Positions 16,453-26,348 are shown, numbered from the stretch's first letter. The stretch: DNA of 53,761 bases from CAYFLR01 sp964343805 (GCA_964343805.1 CAYFLR010000041.1:1-53761), one strand, 5' to 3'. Translations and numbers: made by a program. Notes: generated by a model from the letters alone, not told the origin.

Positions 16453-19400
16453 ATGAATAAACATTGCCAGTCAACAGAGTCCCTTAATTATAATCCTAAG
16501 GATCTTCCCCGAGAACTTTGTGAACATTATATCCCTGCCAGTAGCCAGGATATTAGGGAAATGCTTGATGAAATCAATATAAAAGATTTGTCAGAACTTT
16601 ACACACACATCCCAGAAGATATCTCATTTGATGGGAAAATAGATATTCCGTCCTCAATGGATTATGATGATCTTGTTAAACATATGATTGAGGTGGCGAG
16701 CAAGAATAAACTCCCTGAGGTTAGCTTTATTGGGGATGGTCTACCTCATTATAAAGATATGGATATTGTCCCCTTTGTTTTAGGACTTCGTGGTTTATTG
16801 ACTGCCTATACCCCGTATCAAGCAGAACGAAGTCAAGGAACCCTAGCCAGTCATTGGATCTTCCAAAATTGCCTATCCAAGCTGACCGGTTTTGAAGCTA
16901 TCAATGCTTCCATGTACGATCGATCCACCGCCCTTTTTGAATCCCTTAATGTGGGAGTCAGGCTTTCAAAGAAAGGGAAAAACCGCTGTTTACTCTTCTC
17001 ATCAATTCATCCTGCAGATTTAGAAGTAGTGGAAACCCTCGCTAAAGAGACCAATCTGATATTAGAATATGTGGAAATGAACCCTCAAAGTGGAGTGGTT
17101 GAACTTTCGTCTTTGAAGCAAAAGCTCGAACAATTTAAAGAAGACCTAGCTGTGGTGGCCTTTCCTCAGTCAAACTGCTTAGGGAATCTAGAGCCGGTGG
17201 ATGAAATTACCGACTTGATCGCTGAGCATGGTGTGAAAAGTGTCGCCATTTTTGACCCTATGATGTTAGGAGAAGGTGGTTTAAAACCTCCCTCTCAATT
17301 TGGAGAGAAGGGTGTAGATATGATTGTGGGTGAAGGTCAACACTTGTGTGCCGCCCCCAACTTCGGTGGTCCCGCACTCGGTTTATTTGGCATGCGCTTC
17401 AATGATGAGCGAAAAAATGATGTTCGATCAGCCCCCGGTCGGTTTGTGGGGAAAGCAGTTGATGATGCTGGGAATGTCTCTTATGCACTCATTCTTTCTA
17501 CTCGGGAGCAGCACATCCGGCGAGAAAAAGCCACTTCCAACATCTGTAGTAATCAAGCTTTTATGGCTACCCTAGCGGGAGCTGCTATGATGCAAAGAGG
17601 TGAAACGGGGATGTCAGAGGCGGCTCGTTGTGCAACCTTAAATGCTCATAATGCCGCAATTCGTCTTTGTGCTATTGATGGTCTTGAGCTGGCATTTCCA
17701 GAAACTCCTTTTTTCAATGAGTTTGCGTTGAAGTTAGGAGATAAAAGTAGTCAAGAGATTATTGAAAAGGCCTGTGCAAAACGGTTACACATTGGGGTCG
17801 ACGTTTCTCATCGAGTGGCTGGAAACAATGACAACCTTTTATTACTCTCTTTTTCCGATCGACTTAACTGTCGGCAGATTGGACAAATGGTAGACTTTTT
17901 TGCCTCAATTTATGGTGAGGTGAAATCACAAAATATTGAATCTGTCCCAGAAATCCCTGACGCTTTTATTCGTGAAGAGGAGGTGGGACTTCCTAACACT
18001 GATTTGGGTGCATTGAAAAAATATTATGAAGGGCTAGAGCATCAAAATATCAGTCCTGATTACTCAATCTATCCATTAGGTTCTTGTACTATGAAGTACA
18101 ATCCCTATATCAATGAGTTTGCTGCATGCTTGCAAGGTTTTACAGATATTCATCCCTATGCCCCCGTGCAAGATTGCCAAGGAAGCCTTGAGATTCTCTA
18201 CTTTTTACAGGAAGCTTTTAAGAAGATAACTGGCTTAGCAGGGGTGACGACTCAACCAGTGGCTGGAGCTCAAGGTGAGTTAGTGGGTATTAAACTTTTT
18301 CAAGCCTATCATAGAAGTAAGGGAGAATTGGATAGAGACATTATTTTAATTCCTCGTTCAGCTCATGGAACCAATCCCGCTACTGCAACGGTGGCTGGCT
18401 TTGAAACCAAAAAAGTCAAAGGTCTCGGGAAAACCGGGATTATTTTGATTGAAGCTGATGAGCAAGGATTGATGGATGTGGCTCAAGTTGAGAGTCTGGT
18501 GAAGGAGTATGGCAAACGTATTTGTGGAGTTATGGTTACTAACCCCAATACCTCAGGTTTGTTTGAAGTCAACTTTAGAGAAATAGCCGATAAAATTCAT
18601 AGTGTGGGCGGTTTAGTCTATCTAGATGGTGCAAATATGAATGCCATATCTGGATGGGTCGATCTGGCAAAAATGGGAGTGGATGCCGTTCATAATAATC
18701 TACATAAAACCTGGTCCATCCCTCATGGGGGCGGTGGTCCGGGTGCTGGTATGGTTGCTGTATCTGAACCATTACTTTCCTTTTTACCCGGACATCAAGT
18801 GATTAAGAGTGGCGATAAATATGAATTTACCAAACCCGAACAATCCATTGGCATGTTTCATCGCTACTATGGCAACTTTGCCAACAACGTCCGCTGTTAT
18901 ACCTATTTACGCCGTTTAGGAAGTGAAGGGGTTGAGCAAATGTCGGCGGTGGCAGTGCTTGCTGCTCGTTATCTCTACCATAAGATTAAAGATAACTTTC
19001 AAAGTCTCCCTAAAGGGGCAGATGATCTTCCTCGTATGCATGAATTTATCATTACTGTTTCCAAAGAAGATTTTAAAAAGTTTGGAGAGGCTGGAGTTCC
19101 TCATGCCAAGGTGGCGGGGAGAATTGGTAAAGTCTTTCTCGACTTTGGCTTTCATGCCCCCACGGTTTCCTTCCCTGATCCTGATGGTTTGATGGTGGAA
19201 CCTACCGAGTCTTATACTAAGTCTGAACTGGATCGCTTTGGAGAAGCTGTATTGGCTATTCAAAAGCTCATTGCAGAACACCCCAAAGTTCTGGTTACTG
19301 CTCCTCATTTCACCCCTGTAGGGACCATAGATGAGCGTGAGGCGAATCGAACTGTCCAATTTCAAGAACAAAACTTTGTTTTACCTGAAGTCCTTCCCAA

Positions 19401-19491
19401 TCGAGTTCACCAACATGAACTTCGTACTAAGCCGGTAAACCAGGTGGTTGAGATGATTTTAGCGGCTCACCAGAAAGCGGATAAGAAATAG
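16453..19491 (+). CDS. gcvP: Glycine dehydrogenase (decarboxylating), P protein with both halves fused
   Basis: This PLP enzyme decarboxylates glycine and passes the aminomethyl group to the H protein of the glycine cleavage system. The roughly 1012-residue length covers both the GcvPA-like half (YTPYQAERSQGTL near residue 120; EGQHLCAAPNFGGPALG) and the GcvPB-like half (QPVAGAQGE, RSAHGTNPAT, DGANMNA). The PLP lysine lies in NNLHKTWSIPHGGGGPGAG near residue 752. An ATG is also at 16447, but AAGGAG at 16441-16446 touches it, so the ATG at 16453 is preferred. gcvT, gcvH and a glycine riboswitch are not seen. It leads a plus-strand run with a lipoprotein eight bases downstream. Confidence 0.95.
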   Translation: MNKHCQSTESLNYNPKDLPRELCEHYIPASSQDIREMLDEINIKDLSELYTHIPEDISFDGKIDIPSSMDYDDLVKHMIEVASKNKLPEVSFIGDGLPHYKDMDIVPFVLGLRGLLTAYTPYQAERSQGTLASHWIFQNCLSKLTGFEAINASMYDRSTALFESLNVGVRLSKKGKNRCLLFSSIHPADLEVVETLAKETNLILEYVEMNPQSGVVELSSLKQKLEQFKEDLAVVAFPQSNCLGNLEPVDEITDLIAEHGVKSVAIFDPMMLGEGGLKPPSQFGEKGVDMIVGEGQHLCAAPNFGGPALGLFGMRFNDERKNDVRSAPGRFVGKAVDDAGNVSYALILSTREQHIRREKATSNICSNQAFMATLAGAAMMQRGETGMSEAARCATLNAHNAAIRLCAIDGLELAFPETPFFNEFALKLGDKSSQEIIEKACAKRLHIGVDVSHRVAGNNDNLLLLSFSDRLNCRQIGQMVDFFASIYGEVKSQNIESVPEIPDAFIREEEVGLPNTDLGALKKYYEGLEHQNISPDYSIYPLGSCTMKYNPYINEFAACLQGFTDIHPYAPVQDCQGSLEILYFLQEAFKKITGLAGVTTQPVAGAQGELVGIKLFQAYHRSKGELDRDIILIPRSAHGTNPATATVAGFETKKVKGLGKTGIILIEADEQGLMDVAQVESLVKEYGKRICGVMVTNPNTSGLFEVNFREIADKIHSVGGLVYLDGANMNAISGWVDLAKMGVDAVHNNLHKTWSIPHGGGGPGAGMVAVSEPLLSFLPGHQVIKSGDKYEFTKPEQSIGMFHRYYGNFANNVRCYTYLRRLGSEGVEQMSAVAVLAARYLYHKIKDNFQSLPKGADDLPRMHEFIITVSKEDFKKFGEAGVPHAKVAGRIGKVFLDFGFHAPTVSFPDPDGLMVEPTESYTKSELDRFGEAVLAIQKLIAEHPKVLVTAPHFTPVGTIDEREANRTVQFQEQNFVLPEVLPNRVHQHELRTKPVNQVVEMILAAHQKADKK

Positions 19492-19499
19492 GAGAAACT

Positions 19500-19736
19500 A
19501 TGAGTTTAAAAAAAGAGATCGTTTTTTGGGTACTTTTACTTCTTTTTGCTTGGACACCAATAGGTTGTTCTAAAGCAGGCGAACATTACAAGAATGCTGT
19601 AAATTATGAAGCTACTGCCGATTTTAAAAACGCATTAGAACAGATTAACCTGGCATTAAAGCTCGAGCCCGAGAATGAAAAGTTTCTCAAGTTTAAAAAA
19701 AATATCCAGAGCTTTATGAAGAAGCAGCAAAGGTAA
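19500..19736 (+). CDS. Small TPR lipoprotein
   Basis: The 78-residue protein has a lipoprotein signal (TPIGC, lipidated Cys23) and a single TPR-like helix pair, with YKNAVNYEATADFKNALEQI followed by LALKLEPENEKF. A lone TPR of this size probably helps another protein pack or bind at the membrane. It lies eight bases after gcvP and 58 bases before the dsbD-like gene, so it likely belongs to the same transcript. The function is not known. Confidence 0.75.
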   Translation: MSLKKEIVFWVLLLLFAWTPIGCSKAGEHYKNAVNYEATADFKNALEQINLALKLEPENEKFLKFKKNIQSFMKKQQR

Positions 19737-19794
19737 CAAATCTCATTCCCTTTTGCCCTACCAATGAATCTATTCAAAATGGAAGAGGAATCCC

Positions 19795-21030
19795 ATGATG
19801 GAAAGTCTTTTTTCTTCAGATGTGGCCAGTATTTTCGAACAACAAAGTGGGATAATAGCCTACTTGCTTGTCTTTCTGGGAGGACTTGCTTTAAACTTGA
19901 CTCCCTGTGTTTATCCCCTCATTCCAGTGACGATCGGTATATTTGGGGGGTATCAGCAAACAGGAAAACTTGGTCGTTTTTTGCATAGCTCTCTTTACGT
20001 TCTGGGAATTGCCACCACCTACTCTATTTTAGGAATGGTGGCAGCTCTAACCGGGGAAATGCTGGGCACCGCTCTACAGAATCCCATTGTGATTATCGGA
20101 ATAACTCTTTTTATGGTCGCTCTAGCTCTCAGTCAATTTGGCCTTTTTGAACTCAGTATTTCTTCTAGCTGGATCAGTCAAAAGGTCAATTCCAAAATAA
20201 AAAGTTTACAGAGTTTTTTAATGGGACTCACCATTGGTTTAGTTGCAGCTCCATGCCTTGGTCCATTCGTTTTAGGGCTTCTTACCTATGTGAGTAGCCA
20301 AAAAGATGTGGTGCAAGGGTTTTGGCTCTTTTTTATTTTCTCTCTCGGCTTTGGTTTTCCCTATCTGTTTTTAGCCTATTTTTCCTCTTTGGTTTCAGAC
20401 CTTCCGAAATCGGGTATGTGGCTCTTATGGATCAAAAAGTTATTTGGCTTTATTTTAATTGGCATGGCTCTTTATTTCCTAGCCCCTCTTTTACCCAAAT
20501 TAGTGGTTCAAATAAGTTCTGCTCTATTGGGCTTAGTGAGTGCTCTCTATTTAGGGTTCATAAACCAGACGGTAAGAAAAGCGGCCCTTAAATGGAGAAT
20601 CTTCGCCGGTGGACTTGCTCTTCTCATCTTAGTTTTTACCAGCTGGGGAGTGTGGAATTCTTTTCAAGAACTGGATAAACCCAATTGGATTAAAGGGGAT
20701 TTTACTCAACTGGAAGAGGCTTTGAAACAAGAAAAACCCATTTTAGTGGATCTGCATGCCGATTGGTGTATTCCCTGTAAGGAGCTCGATCTGTTGGTTT
20801 TTACCGATAAAAAAGTCATCGCACTCTCTCAGTCTTTTGTAATGATTAAAATCGATATGACAAAAAATGAGAATCCAGAATTGATGAAAGGGGCTGAAAA
20901 GTATAAAATAATGGGGATGCCTTCTATATTATTTATGAAAAAAGGCAAAGAACTGGAAGATTTACGAGTGGTCTCCTTGGTATCCGCTGAAGAAATGGTT
21001 CATACTATGGAGGAAGCTCTGAAGCGGTAA
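19795..21030 (+). CDS. dsbD: DsbD-like thiol:disulfide interchange protein (CcdA domain + thioredoxin)
   Basis: This 411-residue inner-membrane protein carries electrons from cytosolic thioredoxin to the periplasm. Residues 20-280 form the eight-helix CcdA-like domain with the redox Cys in NLTPCVYPLIPV and APCLGPFV. After a last helix near residue 285 comes a periplasmic thioredoxin domain with ADWCIPCKE near residue 323. The N-terminal DsbD-alpha immunoglobulin-like domain of E. coli DsbD is absent, as in many CcdA-thioredoxin variants. The ATG at 19795 follows a weak GAGGAA. It is followed nine bases later by a PilZ-like gene. Confidence 0.9.
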   Translation: MMESLFSSDVASIFEQQSGIIAYLLVFLGGLALNLTPCVYPLIPVTIGIFGGYQQTGKLGRFLHSSLYVLGIATTYSILGMVAALTGEMLGTALQNPIVIIGITLFMVALALSQFGLFELSISSSWISQKVNSKIKSLQSFLMGLTIGLVAAPCLGPFVLGLLTYVSSQKDVVQGFWLFFIFSLGFGFPYLFLAYFSSLVSDLPKSGMWLLWIKKLFGFILIGMALYFLAPLLPKLVVQISSALLGLVSALYLGFINQTVRKAALKWRIFAGGLALLILVFTSWGVWNSFQELDKPNWIKGDFTQLEEALKQEKPILVDLHADWCIPCKELDLLVFTDKKVIALSQSFVMIKIDMTKNENPELMKGAEKYKIMGMPSILFMKKGKELEDLRVVSLVSAEEMVHTMEEALKR

Positions 21031-21039
21031 AGGCAAATA

Positions 21040-21888
21040 ATGGCTGATGATCATTACAAATGGGAAATAGTTCAACAGAAGGTCGCCACTTTAGTCAGCC
21101 CATTTAATATCCAAGTTTTACTTTCGAGACTCCCCAACGAACAAAAATTCTCTGAGTTTTTTCTCTTTAAAAAGCCTCTCTCTGTGACATCTATAAAGCA
21201 GCAACTCACTTTCAAGGCGACGATCATCCCTCGGGAAAAAGATAAATTTTTGCTGAGTCCTATGAAAAAGGGCTTAGAACCTATAGAGGAGGATCAGATT
21301 TTACTGCTTCAATTTATGCTGGATGAGACTCGCTATATCGCTCAAAGCAGTTATCTGGCAACAATGCCTTCAGGCAATCTTTTGATATCTCCAATCGATC
21401 CCCGTTTTAATAAAAGATACTCCCTAAATGAATATGTGTCGGTTTATGCTATTCCTCCTAAACTGCTTTTACTGCTGGTTGAAGAGCGTCTGAGCGTCAA
21501 CCGGCAAATTTGGGATGGCCCTGTGAATAAGGTTGAGTCTATTTTGTTTGCCGAACTGATTAAACCAAAACAAGGAAATGGAGAAGATCCGATTCCTCAT
21601 ATTACCAAACATTTCTCAGCTATGAAGTCTAAAATGAGGGATTTTAGTCGAGGAGGATGCTGTCTTCATATTCCCAAAAGCCATTGGAATAAGCAACCTA
21701 ACCTCAAACTGCTCTATGTATCATGGGCTCTTCCCTCGTTATTTGGGGAGGCTGTATTCAATGCCTTTTTATCCGTACGAAACATTCGAGCTACGGATAA
21801 TGATTATATTTTTCACTGCATGTTTTTAGAAAACTTGCCAGATCAAGTTTTTGACAATGTAAATAATTTTGCCAATTTTAAAGACTGA
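21040..21888 (+). CDS. PilZ-like domain protein (split motif), paralogue of 32563-33390
   Basis: The 282-residue cytosolic protein carries two pieces that resemble the c-di-GMP site of PilZ: an RxxxR motif in PRFNKRYSLN (R122, R126) and a DxSxGG motif in RDFSRGGCC (D201, S203). In ordinary PilZ domains they lie about 20-30 residues apart; here the spacing is 75. The paralogue at 32563-33390 keeps both motifs and the same spacing, plus a shared HCxFLExL ending. The first 110 residues may be a YcgR-N-like beta domain. It lies in the gcvP-dsbD run and ends 20 bases before the hydrolase gene. c-di-GMP binding is an inference. Confidence 0.65.
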   Translation: MADDHYKWEIVQQKVATLVSPFNIQVLLSRLPNEQKFSEFFLFKKPLSVTSIKQQLTFKATIIPREKDKFLLSPMKKGLEPIEEDQILLLQFMLDETRYIAQSSYLATMPSGNLLISPIDPRFNKRYSLNEYVSVYAIPPKLLLLLVEERLSVNRQIWDGPVNKVESILFAELIKPKQGNGEDPIPHITKHFSAMKSKMRDFSRGGCCLHIPKSHWNKQPNLKLLYVSWALPSLFGEAVFNAFLSVRNIRATDNDYIFHCMFLENLPDQVFDNVNNFANFKD

Positions 21889-21908
21889 GTTCTGCAAGGG
21901 GGCGATCA

Positions 21909-22847
21909 TTGAATGACTTTCTACCTGGATTTGAGTGTGAAAAATTAAATCTGCAAGCGGATAATTACCATAGTAATCCTCAGGCCACCTTGGTTTGGAA
22001 AAAAGCTGTTTCTCCAAAGAAAGCCATATTGTATGTGCATGGTTATGCTGATTACTTTTTTCAAGAGGAGTTGGCTAATAAAATCGTAGATAAAGATATC
22101 AGCTTCTATGCTCTGGATTTACGAAGATACGGTCGCTCTATTGTGGAAGGCGACCCTCTTTATTTAGTGGATGAAGTTGAAACTTATTTTGAAGAGATCA
22201 ATCTGGCTGTGTTTAAGATCATGAACGAAAACCCTGAAGTGGATCTCTATTTAATGGGACATAGTACGGGGGGATTGATCACTTTACTTTATAGCCACTT
22301 TGCTCCTTCTAAGTATAAATTTAAGGGGCTTATTCTCAACTCTCCCTTCATCGAGTTTAAAGCTAATTGGTGGCAACGATTGCTACTCTTGCCCTTTGCT
22401 CGGTTTTGGGGAAAAAGAATTCCTCGTTTTATCATTCCCTTTCCTGAGGAGGAAGTTAAGCTCTATTTAGAGAGTTTGCACTCCAGTTATAAGGGGGAGT
22501 GGAATTTTAATCCCACCTGGCGACCTCTAGAAAAAAAACATATTCTCTATGCCGGTTGGATGGAGGCGGTATCTAAGGGACATCAGAGGGTCAAAGATGG
22601 GCTCAATATAACTCATCCTATTTTACTCATGTCTTCCAAAAGATCTGGCGGAGGATCCACCTGGAACGAAAGTTACACTAATTCTGACTGTGTTTTAAAT
22701 GTAGAACATATGAGGGATTTTGCTAAAACTACTTTAAATAATGTCACTTTAAAAGAGGTTGAGGGGGGATTACATGATCTCTTCTTATCCGCTCCTAAAG
22801 TACGAGAAGAGGCCTACAGCATTTTATTTAACTGGTTAGATGCATAA
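21909..22847 (+). CDS. Alpha/beta hydrolase, monoacylglycerol-lipase-like
   Basis: The 312-residue cytosolic esterase has the nucleophile elbow GHSTGG (Ser about 117), an oxyanion strand ILYVHGYADYF and a DLRRYGRS loop, typical of lysophospholipase/monoacylglycerol lipase relatives. A late GGLHDLF supplies the likely His and a preceding acidic segment the Asp. The start is TTG at 21909: the nearby ATG is out of frame and a G-rich ribosome binding site (AAGGGGGCG) lies just upstream. It ends the gcvP run and overlaps the convergent oxidase gene by 20 bases. The substrate is unknown. Confidence 0.85.
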   Translation: MNDFLPGFECEKLNLQADNYHSNPQATLVWKKAVSPKKAILYVHGYADYFFQEELANKIVDKDISFYALDLRRYGRSIVEGDPLYLVDEVETYFEEINLAVFKIMNENPEVDLYLMGHSTGGLITLLYSHFAPSKYKFKGLILNSPFIEFKANWWQRLLLLPFARFWGKRIPRFIIPFPEEEVKLYLESLHSSYKGEWNFNPTWRPLEKKHILYAGWMEAVSKGHQRVKDGLNITHPILLMSSKRSGGGSTWNESYTNSDCVLNVEHMRDFAKTTLNNVTLKEVEGGLHDLFLSAPKVREEAYSILFNWLDA

Positions 22848-24183
22848 ACCCCTGGGGGAAAAACTGGTTATAAGGATCGTGGATCTTTTTTAAAATTTTA
22901 AACATTTCTTTGTGAACTGTAGTATAAAAAGGAGTTATATAGGGTTGCTTCAGTAGCCCGACTCCATGTTNNNNNNNNNNGTAAAAAGGCGTTGTCTCCT
23001 TTTGTGGAACCTCTTTTACTTTTCCATAAAGCTCTTTTAAAAAGTTGAGACAGGTTTCTTGCTTGGGGCCCGGCTCTGGCATAAAGTTAAAGTGACAATG
23101 AGCATCTCCAAAATGACCAAATAAATTGTAATCCACCTTAAGTTCTGTGGCCTTACGGTAGTAGTTTAGAAGATCTTTAAAACTTTGGGGGTGGACTTGA
23201 ATATCGGTTCCCATTTTGTTTACACCCATTTTGCTATTTTGTTCAAAAATAGATCTGGGAATGTCTCCTCTGACCTTATGATACTGACTCTCACTTATTT
23301 CGAAAATCTGATCTTGTTCAACTTTTTCTAACTTTGAAAAAAAGTTATCATAGAGGTTTTCTAACTCTGAAGCTATCACCTCGAGAAAAATCACATCCTG
23401 ATTTTGATTAATTTTTAGTTCATTGGGCAGATACTTGAAAGCATTTGCATCGGCTAATTCGCATACCAGTAATGGACTTCTCAAAGACTGAACTTTTTCA
23501 AATATCTCGAGATGCCCTTCTAGATCATATTCCCAACGGGGTAGTAAAATAAAAAAGTACTGAATTTCCTGTAGAGGAATAGTGGTGAAAGTTGCTTTGG
23601 TAATAACTCCCAGCTGACCTTCGGTACCGATCATCAGATCACTTTCGTTAAAAAGAGCAGGAAAGGGGGCATTTTTAAAATTCGCATAAGACTTATAAGA
23701 CTGTTGATAATCTAGGAGTTTTGGTTGATCACCTTCAGAGAGTCGGATGGGACGACCACTGAATAACTGTTTAGATTCTCCATTAAAATCGAGGTAAGTT
23801 ATCTCTTTGACCTGCCCTCTGATATTTCCATAGGCAAAGCATCTTTCTCCCGTGGCAGAGGTGGCAAGTCCTGCTAATAAGCAGGCTAACTCTTCTGTGG
23901 GTGCGGTTTGAATATCTCTACCATGAGATCGACAGTAGGATCTTGCTTCTTGCCATGTGACTGGCCCTTCTATGATCAAGTCTTCTCCGTGGAGCTCCAT
24001 CTTTTTTGGAAGTTCGGTTAAAGAGGCTATTACACAATTGTCAAAAGGAGGGGCTAACAATTGCTCTTCATACTCATAGGGCATGACGGTGGATGTTTGA
24101 GAAGAAACATACAAAGTGGGTTTATGACTCTGCAGGTGCTTTTTTAACTGATCTTCACTGTATAATGTAAGAAGGGAAGTCAT
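22828..24183 (-). CDS. FAD-binding oxidoreductase (GlcD/lactate-dehydrogenase type), with an assembly gap
   Basis: The roughly 451-residue flavoenzyme has an N-terminal PCMH FAD domain (GLATSATGERCFAYGNIRG around residue 130-150, then MIGTEGQLGVITKA) and a C-terminal FAD-oxidase domain with FGHFGDAHCHFNF and a final HGVGLLKQPY. It would oxidise a 2-hydroxy acid such as lactate or glycolate and pass electrons to the respiratory chain. The open frame extends upstream to 24264 but would overlap the previous gene; the ATG at 24183 is two bases after that gene's stop and is preferred. Ten N (22971-22980) replace a few residues before HGVG, where the usual G-x-x-x-x-E-H is expected. Confidence 0.85.
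   Translation of the reverse strand: MTSLLTLYSEDQLKKHLQSHKPTLYVSSQTSTVMPYEYEEQLLAPPFDNCVIASLTELPKKMELHGEDLIIEGPVTWQEARSYCRSHGRDIQTAPTEELACLLAGLATSATGERCFAYGNIRGQVKEITYLDFNGESKQLFSGRPIRLSEGDQPKLLDYQQSYKSYANFKNAPFPALFNESDLMIGTEGQLGVITKATFTTIPLQEIQYFFILLPRWEYDLEGHLEIFEKVQSLRSPLLVCELADANAFKYLPNELKINQNQDVIFLEVIASELENLYDNFFSKLEKVEQDQIFEISESQYHKVRGDIPRSIFEQNSKMGVNKMGTDIQVHPQSFKDLLNYYRKATELKVDYNLFGHFGDAHCHFNFMPEPGPKQETCLNFLKELYGKVKEVPQKETTPFYXXXXHGVGLLKQPYITPFYTTVHKEMFKILKKIHDPYNQFFPQGFMHLTS
22971..22980. other. Assembly gap inside the FAD oxidoreductase gene
   Basis: Ten N. The flanking frames agree here, but the length is likely a placeholder. Confidence 0.9.
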
Positions 24184-24185
24184 TT

Positions 24186-25103
24186 TTAACGGCGTCTTCT
24201 GGCCTTGGCGTTGTCTTTCTCGGTGGCGATATGAGGCGCTAAAATAATGTCTTTGTTGAGCCAATGATCATTAACAATTCTAAATCCTTTGGGATATTTT
24301 TGTATAGTAAAGGCATAGCGTGGACCAGGCTTTAAATCAATTTGCAGCTTTCGTTTCATTTTACGTTTGAGATACTTTTTAGCCAAGTTAAAGAACTTTT
24401 TATCGGGGTCATAAGAGAAGTAGTGATAGATGGCTCGGTCAGAGACAGCAGCTACTGGAATGATACCTTCCACCGTCTCTATCTTCTTTTTATAATCGGG
24501 AATCATCTTCTCATCATCCAGATCAAATCCTTTAAATTTGGTGAGAGGCATTTGCGGCGAGGCAATACTGTAGTCGATGGCAATGTGAGCTTGGCTTCCT
24601 TCTCGAAGATCTGCCATGATACTACTGATGTCATAGACTAGCTTTTTGAACTTTTTCTTCTTCGGGTTCATAACCAGACTTTCGTCGATATAATAACTAA
24701 AATGGCTTTTGCCTCGAATCAGCTTCAGTTTCCGTTTATAGGCTCCATTTACATAATAGAGGGCGATTTGGAAAACACGTGGAACTGTTTTCCCTGCTAA
24801 GATTTCTCGATAGTCACTTAATACAGCTGTAACGGTGCGGCCATAGGTGCAGTATGTTTCAGCAACCGAAGGGGTTAAGGATATGGTCCTTTTCTTGGTA
24901 TTGATTTTTAATTTACCAAAGTCTACCCAATGAGTACGAGCCTGTGCTGTGGCAGGAGGTAGCTCGCTGCGATGATGGGCACAGTATTCAGGGTGATTAT
25001 TCATAATGGATTTATTAGCTCGAATAAGATTTTTAGTGATGATGATCCCGGATGCGGGAAGGGAATAAAGAGCTGCTATAACAAGTAAAATAAATAGTTT
25101 CAT
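24186..25103 (-). CDS. Secreted basic protein of unknown function
   Basis: The 305-residue protein starts with a signal peptide (ILLVIAALYSLPASG) and is rich in Lys, with clusters such as KKKKFKK. The middle has beta-strand-like alternation and a NPKKKK loop. Two Cys are present near residues 40 and 85. It ends in a run of Arg (ARRRR). It is packed between the receiver-TPR gene (3 bases upstream) and the FAD oxidase (2 bases downstream), so all three are likely one transcript. I do not recognise a family. Confidence 0.75.
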   Translation of the reverse strand: MKLFILLVIAALYSLPASGIIITKNLIRANKSIMNNHPEYCAHHRSELPPATAQARTHWVDFGKLKINTKKRTISLTPSVAETYCTYGRTVTAVLSDYREILAGKTVPRVFQIALYYVNGAYKRKLKLIRGKSHFSYYIDESLVMNPKKKKFKKLVYDISSIMADLREGSQAHIAIDYSIASPQMPLTKFKGFDLDDEKMIPDYKKKIETVEGIIPVAAVSDRAIYHYFSYDPDKKFFNLAKKYLKRKMKRKLQIDLKPGPRYAFTIQKYPKGFRIVNDHWLNKDIILAPHIATEKDNAKARRRR

Positions 25104-25106
25104 GTT

Positions 25107-26348
25107 TTAACCTGCCTTTTTTGATGAGTTGGGTACTGTTAACACTGCCTGAACTAATTCTTCGTTCACCGCAATGTCTGAATTCTGACATGTATTATAC
25201 ACTGATTGAACTGTTTTCCGTACTTTCTCATCCTCCGGACTACTTTGCAAAGCTAAGCAAAATAATTCAAGCGCCTTGGCCAAATTATCACCTTTCCGAT
25301 ATGCTAAACCTGTATTGTATAATAACATATATGTTTTATCATTAGCAGGAACAATATCCAAGGCTTTTTTATAGATCTCTATACCTTCTTTGATTTTTTC
25401 TTCCGCTACTAGCTTATTTCCCATTTGATTAAAATAAGAGCAGAGCCGAGCTGGGGTAGTGGTTTCAGCAAAGTACTTCTCAGCTAGCTCAAATTGGTCC
25501 AGATGAAAAGCTATTTTACCAAGCCCTTCAGCGGCATCATCACTTTCTTGATCTAAATGCTGAAGGAGCTTGTACATTTCTTTAGATTTTTCATACTCAG
25601 AATTGTGCATATAGCACTTTCCCAAATAGTTTATCCGGACGATATTTTTACCTACCCGTTTGTGGGCCACGGTAAAATATTTGATGGCAGTTTTGTACTG
25701 TCTTACCCGTAGTGAGAAAAGCCCCAAAGCATCGAGCACCAGATTATTTTTTTTATTAGTAGCAAAGGCCTCTTTATAAGCTTCTAAGGCCTTCTTGTGT
25801 TCTTTTTGTAAGGTATAGGCATCGCCTTTTAATTTAAGAGCTGCATCGGGATACTTTCCTGCTGTTACTAACTCTGCTGTCAGGCTAAATACTTGATCGT
25901 ATTTCTGAGCCACTAAGGCTTTTTCTAAGAGTTTAACACGATCAGGGCTGTCTTGGTGGCTGCCTTCCAATACTTCGCTGATTCTTTCTTTAAGTAAGTT
26001 CGCTTTGAGCGGACCTACTAACTTGTTATCCACATTGAATTCCTCTGCTAAGATTTGATCTTTTTCGCTGAACTCATTAGCGTAAATAACAATGGGAGTG
26101 AATCTATAAGTAGGGATTTGTCTTAGTTTTTGGATGAGAACATAGCCATTTGTTCCTTTCAGTTGCCAGTTAATTATAAAAATCTGAAATGGCGAACTAT
26201 CGGCGGCATTTTTTGCTTCTCGATATGCTTCTTCCGCAGCTTGAAAGGTGTGAATCTCTGAAAAAACAAAGTCACTAAAGTTGATCTCAAAGTAGGCTCC
26301 GCGATTGGGGTCACCATCACATGCGAGAGCCTTTAAATTATTGCTCAT
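25107..26348 (-). CDS. Degenerate receiver domain fused to TPR repeats
   Basis: The 413-residue protein begins with a response-regulator receiver fold (acidic D11 and D13, then strand IFIINW and a helix LIQKLR), but the phosphoacceptor Asp is Asn60 (I-I-N-W) and the conserved Lys-Pro near the end is Gly112-Pro. It therefore looks unable to be phosphorylated in the normal way. After a linker, from about residue 140, there are six or more TPR motifs (for example GDAYTLQKEHKKALEAYKEA). Such proteins probably act as scaffolds. It leads a three-gene minus-strand run; a TATTAT-like box lies about 30 bases upstream. Confidence 0.8.
   Translation of the reverse strand: MSNNLKALACDGDPNRGAYFEINFSDFVFSEIHTFQAAEEAYREAKNAADSSPFQIFIINWQLKGTNGYVLIQKLRQIPTYRFTPIVIYANEFSEKDQILAEEFNVDNKLVGPLKANLLKERISEVLEGSHQDSPDRVKLLEKALVAQKYDQVFSLTAELVTAGKYPDAALKLKGDAYTLQKEHKKALEAYKEAFATNKKNNLVLDALGLFSLRVRQYKTAIKYFTVAHKRVGKNIVRINYLGKCYMHNSEYEKSKEMYKLLQHLDQESDDAAEGLGKIAFHLDQFELAEKYFAETTTPARLCSYFNQMGNKLVAEEKIKEGIEIYKKALDIVPANDKTYMLLYNTGLAYRKGDNLAKALELFCLALQSSPEDEKVRKTVQSVYNTCQNSDIAVNEELVQAVLTVPNSSKKAG

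Noticed and set aside
18916..19371. 151-residue minus-strand frame inside gcvP
   Set aside because: It is antisense to a highly conserved gene, so it is a shadow frame.
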